DNA of 64,000 nt from Pegoplata infirma. Taxonomy: Eukaryota > Arthropoda > Insecta > Diptera > Anthomyiidae. Positions 1-11,642 of this stretch are shown one piece after another. The notes beneath the pieces are model-generated. The model had not been told where the DNA came from. It worked only from the letters and a program-made list of their open reading frames with translations, and searched no databases. A program made the position numbers and the translations under genes. Numbering within the stretch: the stretch's first letter is position 1; each line of letters opens with the position of its first letter. Where the stretch lies: positions 44,043,890-44,107,889 of the forward strand of contig OY992540.1 in NCBI GenBank assembly GCA_963921195.1, in the 5' to 3' direction.

Positions 1-45
1 TTATTTTTTTTCGCCGTCTTTTATTTTAGAAAGGTAAATTGTTTG

Positions 46-331
46 GCTGTCCGTCCGTCTGTCGGTCGGTCTATTTATCTAAGAGGACTGTGTTTTTGTT
101 ATTATTTTTTAAGATTTTTTTTTTTTGTGAATTTAACTGTGAAGGCGTTAAAGCGGTGGTGGCAACTTACAATATATATTTTATGTATTGTTGTTAGTTC
201 GAATGGTATACGAAAAGGTATTAAATTGCGGGTAGTTGTAGTATTTTTTTCTTGCTCTTGGCTTAAACTGCCTGCCTAGATGTCTGTCCGTTCGTCTATC
301 TATCTGTCTGCCTGGCTGCGCTGTCTATCTG
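46..331. repeat. GTCY/TATC microsatellite tracts
   Basis: Two runs of GTCY-type tetranucleotides (about 46-80 and 281-331: gtccgtccgtctgtcggtcg and tgtctgtccgttcgtctatc) are separated by T-rich sequence. The same motif lies inside the Helentron-like copy at 2303-2848, so these tracts may be remnants of that family, but no terminal hairpin is visible here. Confidence 0.5.
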
Positions 332-1071
332 TTAATGGATATTATGTTTAGTATTTAGATTCAAGGTACTCATACCAATAACTTGTTGTTTTGACAGATT
401 TTTAATTTTGAATTTATGCAAATTCGTGCCAAAACTTGGAAATATATACTAATATATGAGGCATTCTTATGGAAACCGTTTTGCTGTAAGTTAAATGTAT
501 CCTATTAATATTAAACCGATTGGATATTATTGCACTTATCGAAAAAGAGTGTTTGGAATTCCCAGATTTTATTTGAAATTAAACGATTTCTTTAAAAATT
601 GGATGATTTCATTTGAAATTTGAACACTTTACTTGGAATTTTAAATTTTCATTTAAAATGCTAGTTATTGTAATTCGTGAAAGATCAGTTAAAGTTCTGA
701 AAACATCAATTAAAATTCTGAAACAATTATATTTTTATTTGTAAATGATAATTTAATCAATTAAAATTTGGAAGAAATAATATAAAATATGTAATAATTC
801 ATATTTCAATTGAAAAAATCAATTCAAGTTCGAAAAAGATTTCAGAGGTTGTTTAATTTCTAGAAGCACACTTTAAAGAAGTTTAGATTTTGTAAAAATG
901 GTGACAATATCTAGAAATTGAATTATATTCCTCTTTATTTAGAACTTAAAAATCGTTAACACAAAAATTCTTGCTGATCATGTTTTCGAGTTATCTGTCT
1001 ATAATCGTTTTTATTGAAAACACCGGAAAGAATGGTAGATGTATATATGAGAAGTAGATATACACCAACAC
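332..1071. other. AT-rich non-coding stretch
   Basis: No coding or structured feature is supported. From about 560 to 860 there are loose repeats of AAATTTGAA/TTAAAATTC type, which look like decayed tandem sequence. Confidence 0.5.
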
Positions 1072-1620
1072 GCCGGTTTTACAGGTAGGTCTATTGGGAC
1101 GGCTATAAGCGATGTTGTCGGGCTTATTGGGGATACTCTTCACAAAATGAGTATGTTTTGGCATCATTTCTGGACGTAGAAGGTGCGTTTAACAATGTCA
1201 AAATATCATTAATTCTTAATGCCCTACAGACACGGACATACAGATTACTTTTTGGACTGAAAAGCAGGGCAATAAACTCAAAAATAGGTGATGGTGAGTG
1301 CACTCCACAAGGGAGAATGATCTTTTCTCTTCTTTGGAATCATGTAATAAATGAGATCCTCGAGTCACTGAACGGAATGGGTATCAAGATGGTAGCCTAC
1401 GCTGATAACGTTGTGATCCTAATTAAAGGTAAGTTTTTACCAACCATTAGCGAATTAATGAAATCAGCGCTCGAGATAATCTCAACGTGGGCAAAGAACA
1501 ACTCAAAGCTTTCTTGGAAAAGGAATAAAGGAGAAATGATCAAAAAGTCGTTATGTGCTTTTTACACCTGCAGAAGGTGGAGGTAGAAGGTGGGGTCTAA
1601 AACCGTATATTATCCACTAG
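1072..1620 (+). pseudogene. LOA-group LINE reverse transcriptase fragment
   Basis: This is the palm part of a non-LTR retrotransposon reverse transcriptase, whose family role is target-primed reverse transcription of the element RNA. In frame from 1084 one reads a segment ending in ISDVVGLIGDTLHK; after a frameshift near 1147 the next frame carries ASFLDVEGAFNNV (first catalytic Asp), CTPQGRMIFSLLWNHVINE and VAYADNVVILIKGKF. LDxEGAFNN and PQG...SLLW are typical of the LOA group. The catalytic YADD motif reads YADN (about 1399-1410), so the second Asp is lost. Homology fades near 1600 and the hAT-like element follows at 1629. Other LOA remnants in the window are at 13170, 49190, 57780, 59485 and 62762. 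It is clearly a dead fragment; clade placement rests on motifs I remember, not on a search. Confidence 0.8.
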
Positions 1621-2220
1621 ATGTACACTAGGGTGGGGCGATTAGTAAGGAAGGAAAAAAATCTTAATGGGCGCTTCGCGTTTCTGATTCTTGGGATTGT
1701 ACTGAGCAAAAAAGTCAACTAGACCATACGTCTACGGTGAAAATCGAGCCTCCCGATTTTGACTTGAAGTTTTTTCTCAGACTTTATTTTTTTTGGAAAA
1801 TTTGCAAATTTTCTTGGGCTCATATTTCGTAAACTATTTGAAATTTTGACTTATTTTCAAAAGTAAAGTTGTAGCTATTGTCTCGGGCTACAATTTCTCT
1901 GAACATATTACTTAGAAAAAACTTCGTTTTCATGGTCAAAAAGTCGAAAATGTAGAAAATTCAACACTTTTTGTAATTTTTTTTTTGGTATTTTGGCCTA
2001 TAACAGCCAAACCACTGACAATGAGATTTTCGATCCAATACTAAGACAAAAATTGTAGCCAATACAATAGTTAAGAACTCTCTAGTACATCGCAAAAGCA
2101 TTGGAAAGCTCCTTCAGGCAGTTTTGGCCTTGTGAAAGTGCAAATTTTTTGTGAAAATATTGATAAATTACCATTTTCAGTTGTTCATAGCGCAAAATCA
2201 TAAAAATGTTCTATTTCATA

Positions 2221-2232
2221 TTTTTATTCTAT

Positions 2233-2271
<39 letters not shown>

Positions 2272-2300
2272 TTTTATTCTATTTATTTTATTTCTTATTT
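2221..2300. repeat. (TTTA)n microsatellite
   Basis: A run of about a dozen TTTA units with interruptions lies directly before the 5' end of the Helentron-like copy. The short open frame through it is repeat-derived. Confidence 0.85.
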
Positions 2301-2302
2301 TT

Positions 2303-2848
2303 ATACCCTCCAACTACAGTATGGGGGTATACTCACTTTGTCATTCCGTGTGTAACGCATCGAAATATCGGTCGGGGACCCCATAAAGTATATATATTAT
2401 TGATCAGTGATCGATTCTAAGACATTCTAGCGATGTCCGTCCGTCCGTCTGTCTGTCTGTCCGCCCGTCTGTAGTTAACACGATGCAGTCCAAAATAAAA
2501 GAGCTAGATCCCTCAAGTTTGGCACAAATATGTCTTGTGTTCCTAGGCAGGTTAAGTTCGGAAAATCGGACCAGGGGGAAAAAAGTTCCCCCTTGAAGAA
2601 CTAAACCAACCTCTAAAAAAATACACTTTTTTACATGTTTTTTTGTATTTTTGTTAAGTAAATGAAACATTTGGTATATTTATCGAGATGGGAAGGTACT
2701 CTCAACGTCCCCCACTGACCTTATCAACCCCCCCCCCCCCCCAAAAAAAAAAGATACGCCCCTGACAAATTTTTTTTTTAATTTTTTTTTTACATTTTGG
2801 AGGGTATAAAAGATTCGGCACAGCCGAATTTAACACTCTCACTTGTTT
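2303..2848 (+). mobile_element. Helentron-like non-autonomous element, family A
   Basis: It starts ATACCCTCCA and, near the 3' end, has the inverse TGGAGGGTAT (2798-2807), followed by the hairpin ATTCGGCACAGCCGAAT (2813-2829) and the terminal part taacactctcacttgttt. A subterminal inverted repeat plus a 3' hairpin without long TIRs is the Helentron/HINE layout. It contains a GTCCGTCCGTCTGTC microsatellite (about 2435-2470), as in dipteran mini-me/DINE-1 type elements. Another long copy is at 43671-44196; the short frames inside are not genes. Confidence 0.75.
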
Positions 2849-3115
2849 ATTCTTGTATTGTTTTAAGTTCATTTAACGCATTTTTGTTAGTTTATTGTAA
2901 AGAATCACCAGAGACTTTATAATATAGAGATAAAACAAATTTAGTTCTTCTACTGGCTCCTAGAGAGCGCCATTCTTTAATATCAGCTCAAGAATATTAC
3001 TAATATTCTTGAGGTGTTACAAGACTTAGTGAAGGCTCAAATAACTCAGCAAATACTGCTCATATAACTATGAAATGATCAGTACACTCGTAAGAACTAT
3101 CCAATATCTTACATA

Positions 3116-3669
3116 CACTCAAAAACTTATGTAAGTAAAATCAACTGAAAATGTCAGTTAAAATAACTACTTTGTAAGTTGTTTTGGGGTCAACTACTTT
3201 TTCAGTTAAATCAACTAACAATGTTAGTTATTTTAACTGACAAAAAACAACTGACTTATGAAGTAAAAATTACTAACATTTGTTGTCAAAACAACTAATA
3301 TGTAGTAAAAATAAAATAAACAATATATATTTTTTTTCAAAAAAATTTTCAAAAAAAAACATTGTGACCAAATTTTTTCCAAGTTTTTTTTTAAGTTGTG
3401 AAAAATAAAAAAACAATTTTTTTTTTTTTTTTGGAAAAACTTTGCAAATTTTTAAGAGATAAAAAAAATAAAATTAACTACTTTAAATAACTGTTATTAC
3501 ATTACAGTACGTTTTGGTTAGTTATTAAAAAAACGACTTAAAATAACTAACAGAAATAGTTGTTTGATATTTTTCATACAAAAATAACTGACTTCGTAGT
3601 TGAAAACAACTAACTACTGTAAAATATACAAACAACTTACGTGTAGTAACTTACATAATTTTCTGAGTG
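3116..3669 (+). mobile_element. TA-TSD foldback, ACTAACTGA family, copy 1
   Basis: TIRs begin CACTCAAAAACTTATGTAAG and close with the inverse CTTACATAATTTTCTGAGTG; TA lies on both sides (3114-3115, 3670-3671). The interior is built of reiterated AACTAAC/GTCAGTT words. No coding capacity. The same family recurs inverted at 3814. Confidence 0.75.
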
Positions 3670-3813
3670 TATACATAAAATAAAATTTGGAAATTTTCCA
3701 CGCAAAATTTAGTTATAGAGGTTCTAAAATTTAGTGTGCTACTAAGGTCTTACTAGCAAGTGCTGCCATCTGAATAAACGTAGAAAACTTTTTTTCCGGT
3801 ATTGCCATACACG

Positions 3814-4380
3814 CACTCAGAAAATTATGTAAGTTACTACATGTTAGTTATTTGTATATTTTACAGTAGTTAGTTGTTTTCAACTATAAAGTCAGTTGTT
3901 TTTGTATGAAAAATATCAAACAACTATTTCTGTTAGTTATTTTAAGTCGTTTTTTTGAACAACTAACAAAAAAGTACTGTGATGTAGTAACAGTTATTTA
4001 AAGTAGTTAATTTTATTTATTTTATCTCTGAAAAGTTTTAAAGTTTTTTTCCAAAAAAAAAAAAATTTCGTTATTTTTATTTTTCACAACTTTTTTTTAA
4101 AAAAAAAACTTGGAAAAAATTTGGTCTTCAATTTTTTTTTCTGAAAAATATTTTGAAAAAAAAAATTATATATTGATTTTTTTATTTTTACTACATTTTA
4201 GTTGTTTTGACTACAAATGTAAGTAGTTTTTACTACATAAGTCAGTTGTTTTTTGTCAGTTAAAATAACTAACATTGTTAGTTGATTTAACTGAAAAAGT
4301 AGTTGACCCCAAAACAACTTACAAAGTAGTTATTTTAACTGACATTTTCAGTTGATTTTACTAACATAATTTTTTAAGTG
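3814..4380 (-). mobile_element. TA-type foldback, ACTAACTGA family, copy 2
   Basis: This is an inverted copy of 3116-3669 (for example both contain gttgttttggggtcaactac or its complement). The flanks read cacg and cgca rather than TA, so the target site is changed. With copy 1 it forms a large inverted repeat about 145 bp apart. Confidence 0.75.
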
Positions 4381-5070
4381 CGCAATGCCCTGACGATCAC
4401 AGTATCAAATACACATAAAATTAAATACGCATTTTAAAATACCAATACAATTACTTTGTACTTTAAATGAATTTTCAAAATAAATATTGAACAAAACAAA
4501 AAAAAAACATTATATTTTTGGATTTTGCGCAACTGAAAATGGTAATTTATCAATATTTTCACAAAAAATTTGCACTTTCACAAGGCCAAAACTGCCTGAA
4601 GGAGCGTTCTAATGCTTTTGCAATGTACTAGAGAGTTCTTAACTATTGTCTTGGCTACAATTTTTGTCTTAGCATTGGATCGAAAATCTCAATGGTTTGG
4701 CTGTTATAGGCCAAAATATAAAAAAAAAAAAATACAAAAAGTGGTGAATTTTCTACATTTTCGACTTTTTGACCATGAAAACTAAGTTTTTTCTAAGTAA
4801 TATGTTCAGAGAAATTGTAGCCCGAGACAATAGCTACAACTTTACTTTTGAAAATAAGTCAAAATTTCAAATAGTTTACGAAATATGAGCCCAGAAAATT
4901 TGCAAATTTTCCAAAAAAATTAAGTCTGAGAAAAAACTTCAAGTCAAAATCGGGAGGCTCGATTTTCACCGTAGACGTATGGTCTAGTTGACTTTTTTGC
5001 TCAGTACAATCCCAAGAATCAGAAACGCGAAGCGCCCATTACGATGTTCAAATCGCCCCACCCTAATGTA

Positions 5071-7220
5071 CACTCAAAAAAAAGTGAACTAAAATCTGGG
5101 AAAACGAACTCCAAAGATTTTTTTTCTTGGTTTTAGTTCATAATTTTCCCAAAAATAAGGGAAACAAAGTTAATTAATTTTAAGCCAATTTTAACTAGAA
5201 AATGGAAAAAATTATATTACACTTTAGTTCATTCGCATTTTAAAACTGGATTGGGACTAGACCCTGGACCCATGGGTTCGGATCCCATGGGTCCATCCCC
5301 TTGTTAACTCAAGACCCCGGTCCTTTAAGGGTCCCTATAGATTTTGACCCAAAACTTGTGTCCGTTTCGCTCTAACTTGCTTAGTTTTTGAGATACGGTA
5401 ATAAGGGGTCTGATGGGGTCTTGAGAATCTTAAAAACTGGATATCTCAAAAACTATTAATCGGAGGAGGATTTTCGGGCATTTTGCGGAAGTGTTCTACG
5501 AGTCAAGAGCTACAAAAATGCAGTTAGACCTTTTCTCGTGTTGGCAGTATTTACCGAGATATGTGCATATATAAAATCTCAGGAATTTCAAATTTTAGAT
5601 CTAAAATTAGGGTCTTGAGACCCCGATAGATATGCAGAGCTAGGCTATTCCATATTTTTCTTTGCAGTATTTTTTTGAAAATTTCATCCGTTTCGCTCTA
5701 TTTCGCTTAGTTTTCGAGATATCGCCATTTTGAATTTTTAACTAAATTCTAAGAAGTTATTTACTAAATTCTCAGAAGTTATTAACTAAATTCTAAGAAA
5801 TACACTTCCTCAATTTAAAGAAGAGAAATACGATGATGTTTTTTTAGTGAATTTTAACTAAGCTTGAACTAAATTGTTTTTTATGAAATATGTCTTAAAA
5901 ATAAAGTTATCTTTAAGAGAAAATTACAAGCTTTCGAACGAGCCTGATATCAAGTCATTTGCGTGTCAGGATCTTATTTGATAAACATTTAAAAAGGGCC
6001 AAAAATGCCTTTTTTCGGCACTTTAACCGCGAATTACTCAAAATCCTGACGTGATAGACAAATTTGGGCTTCGGATTTGGAATCAGCGCAACAGACACTA
6101 TCCAAATCACTAACCAGAAACCAATACGCATTTTCTTGTTGAGCTGTGTAATCTATTTTTTATTTACATTATGTATACGCATGCACTGAAAAAAAAAGAC
6201 ATAACTAAAATTAAGGAAAAAATGTCTTTAAAAATTTATCATGAATTTTCCTAAAATTTAGTTAAATTTTACTTAAAAATTAGAAATTTTCTTAACTATG
6301 AGGAAAAAAATTTAGTTCATTTACTTATAATTAGTTCATAGTTTTCTTTAAATGGATTTTTTTAATATTAGGAAAAAATTCTTACTGCCAAAGAAATTTT
6401 CCACAAATCTAAGAATCGTATCTTTATTTTTAAGACATATTTCTTAAAAAACAATTTAGTTCAAGTTTAGTTAAAATTTACTAAAAAAAACATCATCGTA
6501 TTTCTCTTCTTTGAATTGAGGAAGTGTGCTTCTTAGAATTTAGTTAATAAGTTCTGAGAATTTAGTAAATTACTTCTTAGAATTTAGTTAAAAATTCAAA
6601 ATGGCGATATCTTGAAAACTAAGCCAGATAGAGCGAAACGGATAAAATTTTCAAAAGAAAGACTACAAAGAAAAATATGGAATAGCCTACCTCTGCATAT
6701 CTGTCGGGGTCTCAAGACCCTAATTTTAGATCTAAAATTTAAAATTCCCGAGATTTTATATATGCTCATATCTCGGTAAATACTGCCAACACGAGAAAAG
6801 GTCCAACGGCATTTTTGTAGCTCTTGACTCGTAGAATACTTCCGCAAAATACCCGAAAGCCGATTAATAGTTTTTGAGTTATCCGGTTTTAATAGTTTTT
6901 GAGTTATCCGGTTTTTAAGATTCAATAATTCAAGACCCTAGTTTTGGTTCAAAATCTATGTGGGCCCTTAAAGTCTCGAGTAAAATGGGGTCCGAACCCA
7001 TGGGTCCAGGGTCTAGACCCAATCTATTTCTAAAATGTGAAGTATAATTTTTCCTATTTTCTAGTTAAAATTGGCTTAAAATTAAATAACTTTGTTCTGC
7101 TTATTTTTGGGAAAATTATGAACTAAAACCAAGAAAAAAAATCTTTGGAGCCAAATCATTCCCTCTTTTTCTCAAAATTGAGTTAATTTTCCCACATTTT
7201 AGTTCACTTTTTTTTTAGTG
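5071..7220. mobile_element. TA-type foldback (CACTCAAAA TIR), GAGATATCGCC family
   Basis: It begins CACTCAAAAAAAAGTGAACT after TA (5069-5070) and ends with the inverse agttcactttttttttagtg before TG (a changed TA). Arms 5071-5905 and 6405-7220 are inverted copies, including a CCCATGGG-rich segment (about 5265-5300, 6975-7005) and the phrase cgcttagttttcgagatatc. The 5940-6160 part resembles 24190-24366. The open frame on the minus strand at 6596-6925 lies in the arm and is not a gene. Confidence 0.75.
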
Positions 7221-7367
7221 TGCTTGCATTTTGTTTAAAAATTGTAAAATTTAAGCCATAAAATATTTTATTTTCTTGAAAACAAGAAAAAATATTACAT
7301 TATTTGAAATGTGTATATTTCTGAATTAGTTTAAAAAATTTAAAAAGAAATGTATCCGATTTAGGAC

Positions 7368-7486
7368 GGATTACTCAATGAAAAGTTATGTGCAAACTGC
7401 CGATTTAACGGAGTCTTATGTCAAAATTTGTATGAAAAAGTTAAATTTAACGGAGAGTTATTTTATAACGGAGCATTGAGTAATCC
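7368..7486. mobile_element. Short MITE with GGATTACTCAATG ends
   Basis: The 119-bp segment starts GGATTACTCAATG and ends CATTGAGTAATCC, a 13-bp perfect inverted repeat. No clear target duplication is visible. Confidence 0.45.
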
Positions 7487-8581
7487 AGATAAATAATTTT
7501 TTATTTTACAGAACATCTTGTAAAACTTTTCCAATTTCATGTTTTTATTTTCCTTAAAAAAACACAAAATTTTATTTTGATCATTAAGGGCAAATTCTTC
7601 CCAATTGGTTTGAAGTTTTTATTGTAGCGAATTATTTAGTGTGGAATGATTTATATGTTTGTCAGTTTATGCACTCGTTTCATATGGTTTCACATAGCAG
7701 CAATACTGCTTAACCCTTTAATGGAAACGGTCGAGAAAAAAGCCAATATAACAATGTGTAAAATGCAATATATTTTTTTACTTATATGGACTGGACTTCA
7801 AAGGTTTTTTTTTAAGATCTTTGGGCAACTTTGGCTTTGAAGCCGCGTTTTGTAGTTTGCAAAGGGTTAAACACTTTAAATTTAAAGTCTTGATGTAAAT
7901 CAAAGGGTCTTATTTCTGTCTGGTGTGGCAACTGCATCCGCATTAAATACTATTGCTTAATAATTTAGTTTTCCATCAAAAAATAAAAGGAGGAAGGAGC
8001 GTAAATATATTGTAGTTAAGAAATGATTATGAAGGCGTTTAACCAATTCACTTGTTGGACCTTTTCCAGAAAATCACTTAACCAACGAAGTTAAAACCAA
8101 AAACGCATAGCATTTTGTCTAACTTGGTGTCAAAAATAACTGACGTTTCTTTTGTTTAACTTTTCATATAATGCAATCATTATTTTATACTTTGTAAATT
8201 TTTCTTATAATGGAAAAATATTTCTCTGCTATGAATTTTTTTAAACAATTTTTAAGTTTTTCTTTAGAAAAAGTTTAATAAACATTTATTTTAAATTCGT
8301 TTGTTGATACTATCAACATCATACATATGATTTATTCCCTATGACCTCATCATATAGATAAAGATTCATGAATTTCATAAGATGCCATAAAGTTGACCCT
8401 CTTTTCTGTTTAAACATTTAAAGCATACTAAACACCTTCTCTGAAAGATATATGTTCATACAGTTGGGATTATAAAAATAGTATAGTTTGAAAAGAAAAT
8501 GTGCACGGAATTCGTTTAGAGACAAACGATTTTAGATCCTAGGGTCCAATTGAAATAATACCTTTTATAATCTTCAACCAC
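7487..8581. other. AT-rich stretch without recognised feature
   Basis: Nothing beyond AT-rich sequence and short homopolymers is supported; the open frame at 7646-7840 has no recognisable domain and runs into a homopolymer-rich end. Confidence 0.5.
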
Positions 8582-8927
8582 CAGTGGCGGGTAAAGCTTT
8601 TGAGTTTGGGGGAGAACATTTTTTTTCTTCGAATAAAAAAAATCATTAATTTACCGTTGTCGGACAAGAAAAAATAGGGATACTTTTTTTTGCAAAAAAA
8701 AGTTATGGGAAAGCTATAAAATTATAAAATTTAGTAGATTTTGCCAAATCACTACAGCCGATTTTTCAGAATCTGGAACTTTTTTCCTATAAAAAATTTT
8801 TTGCTTTCTAAGAACTTTTTTAAACAGAAAAAGTTCTCAGATTCTTAGAATTGTTTCATAAAGAAAACATTTTAGATTCTGAGAACTTTTTTTAATTGAA
8901 AAAGTCTCAGTTTTGGAGACATTTTTT

Positions 8928-9344
8928 TAGGGATGTCGCGAATAGTGTATTCGGAATTTAAACGAATATTTACTATTCGGTTTTCGGTTTGAACCGAATA
9001 GTGAATATTGCCGAATAGTTTAATTATTCATACGCCTGCATTTTACCTATGTCAAAAATTAAAAAAAAAAAACTACCAGACTAAAAACAACAAAGCTGCT
9101 GTTGACACTATTTTTTCCGTTACCTTAATAATCGAATTTAATTCAAGTGCTTAGGTTTTTTGGTATAAAAATCAAACTGAAATGACTACAAAAAAAGAGT
9201 CAAACGTTAATAAAAAGTGTTTTTTAACAAATTTAAATTTTGCGGAATATTCGCAAACTGTTGACGAATATTTATTCGAATATTAAAAAAAAACGGCCGA
9301 ATATGCCGAATATCGAATAGTGACGAATATTCGCGACATCCCTA
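8928..9344. mobile_element. hAT-like MITE, TAGGGATGTCGCGAATA ends
   Basis: Perfect 17-bp ends TAGGGATGTCGCGAATA and TATTCGCGACATCCCTA enclose a segment rich in GAATAT words. The flanking 8-mers cattttttt/ctttttct type agree at about 6 of 8 positions, consistent with an old 8-bp TSD inside the host array. Confidence 0.65.
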
Positions 9345-9440
9345 CTTTTTCTATAGAAAAAGTCTGAGATTCTGCATATGGGAAAGAAGGGAGCAAAATA
9401 AGAGTTACCTGTTTTATAATAGCTGCCCAATATCACACTT

Positions 9441-10015
9441 ACAAGGGAAGTCTCTATAGTGTCACCCGCGGATCTTTATGGAATTGGTTTTATTTTGTAG
9501 AGCAGGAAAAATACGGGGACACATATTTTTTTTAGCGGCCCAAATTCATATTTAGGGGGTAAAAAGGACGGGGGAAGACAAGGCAATTTTTCAGTTTTAT
9601 TCGTTTATCTCCTATATAATGCAAAGAAACCTAGTCATGTTACATACCAAATGAAAGGTCTTTGGAAAACCCATCTGCGTGTGCTAAGAACGTGTCCAAA
9701 CATGCACAACTTTTCGTCATATTGAGTAACATATCAAAATTTTAGGACATTTTTGTTAGTAAGTCGAAAAATATTAACTTCTTTGGCCCGTTGTTAGCAC
9801 CACGAGATAGGTAGTTTTAATACCTTTAATCTGATACCACACATGCATATATTAATTTTGTTTAAATAGGCGTAAATTTCCCCCCCTACAAATCGACCCC
9901 CCCTAAAAATGAGTTTGGGCCGCTAAAAAAAATACGTGTCGAATTAATTTTCGTTCTTAACAACATATCCAAATTTCATGAAGATTGAAGGGTGACACCA
10001 GGGAGACTTCCCTTA
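9441..10015 (+). mobile_element. MITE with ACAAGGGAAGTCTC ends, copy 1
   Basis: It starts ACAAGGGAAGTCTC and, inside the ends, has gtgtcaccc and its inverse gggtgacac; it closes with GAGACTTCCCTTATA. A second copy lies inverted at 45136-45729, including the shared phrase gaaacctagtcatgttacat. No coding capacity. Confidence 0.7.
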
Positions 10016-10436
10016 TAGCGGGTCAAATGGGAGGGGGAAAAACGTTTTTATTTCGTTTTTTGAGGATTTTTCCCGTTTCTTCAAAAGAAACTATATGAAC
10101 ATTTTATACAGATCGAAAGATCTGTATAGATGAACATTTTATACAGATCGAAAGGATTTTTGAAGGCCTATCCAATGGTGTATCGTTCGTGTCCAAATTC
10201 GGCTTCGTTATTGTCAAAAATGTAAAATCGTTGATGTAGTTTTTATATAGATGTATATACGTCAAAACCGCCAAAATCAAATATAATAAGGCCAAAGGAC
10301 CTTATTTTTTCATAACGTGGCAACCCTTTTTAAATTTGAGATTGGGCAGTTAAAAAAAGCAGGTAACTCTTTTTCCCCATCATTCCCATATTAAAGTTTC
10401 TGGACATTCCGTGGGTGCCCTGTGAAAGACCTTCCT
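10016..10436. other. Interior of the hAT-like element
   Basis: It includes a short direct repeat, tgaacattttatacagatcgaaag, at 10096 and 10132, and nothing coding. The minus-strand open frame at 10104-10295 has no recognised homology. Confidence 0.4.
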
Positions 10437-10960
10437 TGTAAGTTTCTGGCACTTTTTACTAAAGAAAAGGTTTCAGATTTTGAGACCTTTTTCCTATAGA
10501 AAAATACCTAATTCTGAGACCTGTTTCCTGTAAAAAAAGTCTCAGGCTCTGAGAGTTTTTTCCTATATAACAAGTCTAAAATTCTGAGATTCTGCGATCT
10601 TATTCCTATAGAAATAGTCAAAGATTCGAAGACCTTTTTCCTGTCGAAAAAGTCTCAGATTCTGAAACCTTCTTCTAATATAACATTTTTCCTATAGAAA
10701 AAGTCTCAGATTCTGAGACATTTTTCCTATAGAAAAAGTTTCAGATTCTGAGACATTTTCCTATAGAAAAATCCCAGAGTCTAAAACATTTTTCCTATAG
10801 AAAAAGTCTCAGATTCTGAGGCATTTTTTTCTGTAGAAAAAGTCTCAGGTTCTGAGACATTTTTCCTATTGAAAAAGTCTCAGATTCTGAGACATTTTTA
10901 TTATAGAAAAAGTCTCAGATTCTGAGACATCTATGGAAAAAGTCTCAGATTGACAGATAT
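10437..10960. repeat. 35-bp satellite with two dyads per unit
   Basis: About 15 degenerate units of roughly 35 bp each contain GTCTCAGATTCTGAGAC (7-bp arms around ATT) and TTTTTCCTATAGAAAAA, both palindromic. The related inverted array is at 32260-33065. Confidence 0.85.
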
Positions 10961-11232
10961 TTTTTCACAAAAAATTTTCAGATTTAGTCACATTTTTTCT
11001 TTAAAAATTTTCAAATTTACCCTATAAAAATGTTTAGATTTTTTTTTTTTTAAAAATTGTCAGATTTTTTGCTAAGAAAAATTTTCGGATTTCAAAATTT
11101 TTTTCCTTTGGTAAATTTTTGAGAAAGTTTCATACTTCTTCTCTTTTTTCCTCTTTTGCTTTCTTTTTCTTGTTACTTTCTTTATTTACTCCTTTTTTCT
11201 TTTTCTTTTTTAAATTTGGTCCCGCGCATGTC

Positions 11233-11285
11233 TACAGACGGTATACTCAATTTGTCATTCTGTATATAACGCGTAAAAATATTAT
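11233..11285 (+). repeat. Helentron-like family A fragment
   Basis: ggtatactcaatttgtcatt and the following ctgtatataacgcgtaaaaatat match the start of the element at 2303 (tatactcactttgtcattcc). Only this 5' part is present, joined to the CR1 fragment. Confidence 0.55.
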
Positions 11286-11640
11286 CTTCTGTAGAACGAC
11301 GTTTACGGAAGCTATACTGTCGGTAAGGAAAAAATTTGTTTGATTCCAGATGGTCAGCAAGATGGCGATTTACCATGCTCTCTATGACCTTCGAGAGCGT
11401 AGAGCAAATCGATATCGGATGATGGTTCTCAGGGTTTAATGACACACCTTTTTTAGGGATCGGTTGAACGTTAGACACCTTCCAGCAGGAAGGGTATGTA
11501 AGGTTTGCCAATAGACGAGCTAACGACGAGAAGCACTGCTTAAGCAACAGTGCTGGTATGGCATCGGGTCCCAGTGACTTATTAAGATCCTCAGGTACTC
11601 TTTTAACTGCAAGAGCTCGAAAAAAAAATAATGGAAATAG
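11286..11640 (-). pseudogene. CR1/Jockey-group LINE reverse transcriptase fragment
   Basis: The minus strand encodes the N-terminal part of a reverse transcriptase: SLGPDAIPALLLKQCFSSLA, then NVQPIPKKG, HHPISICSTLSKVIESMVNR (the NYRPIS block, with HH for NY), and QYSFRKRRSTEDN (the QyGFRkgRST block). These blocks sit in the usual order for CR1/Jockey elements. The first catalytic Asp block (DxSKAFD) is not reached; homology stops near 11290, where Helentron-like sequence begins. Its natural upstream part may be the fragment at 12381-12586, with a foldback between them, but the reading frames and protein length do not join cleanly. Confidence 0.8.
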
Positions 11641-11642
11641 CA

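Larger units (their letters stand above)
1629..5065. mobile_element. hAT-like foldback element with 8-bp TSD
   Basis: The ends are TAGGGTGGGGCGAT and its inverse, flanked by the 8-bp direct repeat ATGTACAC (1621-1628 and 5066-5073). An 8-bp TSD with TAGGG ends fits the hAT superfamily. The arms (about 1629-2215 and 4505-5065) are long inverted copies; both contain, for example, the phrase ccatacgtctacggtgaaaa or its complement. No transposase is seen. The interior holds a Helentron-like copy and two inverted TA-type elements. Confidence 0.8.
8582..11222 (+). mobile_element. hAT-like CAGTGGCGGG element with 35-bp array
   Basis: The left end CAGTGGCGGGTAAAGCTTTT followed by GTTTGGGGG matches, inverted, the end at 33225-33260. 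The interior is a GTCTCAG/CTGAGAC array (8756-8927 and 10437-10960) and a T/C-rich 3' part ending near TTTAAATTTGGT (11210-11222), which matches the other copy at about 31210-31230. Two other elements are inserted in it (8928-9344 and 9441-10015). The right terminus is lost. Confidence 0.6.
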
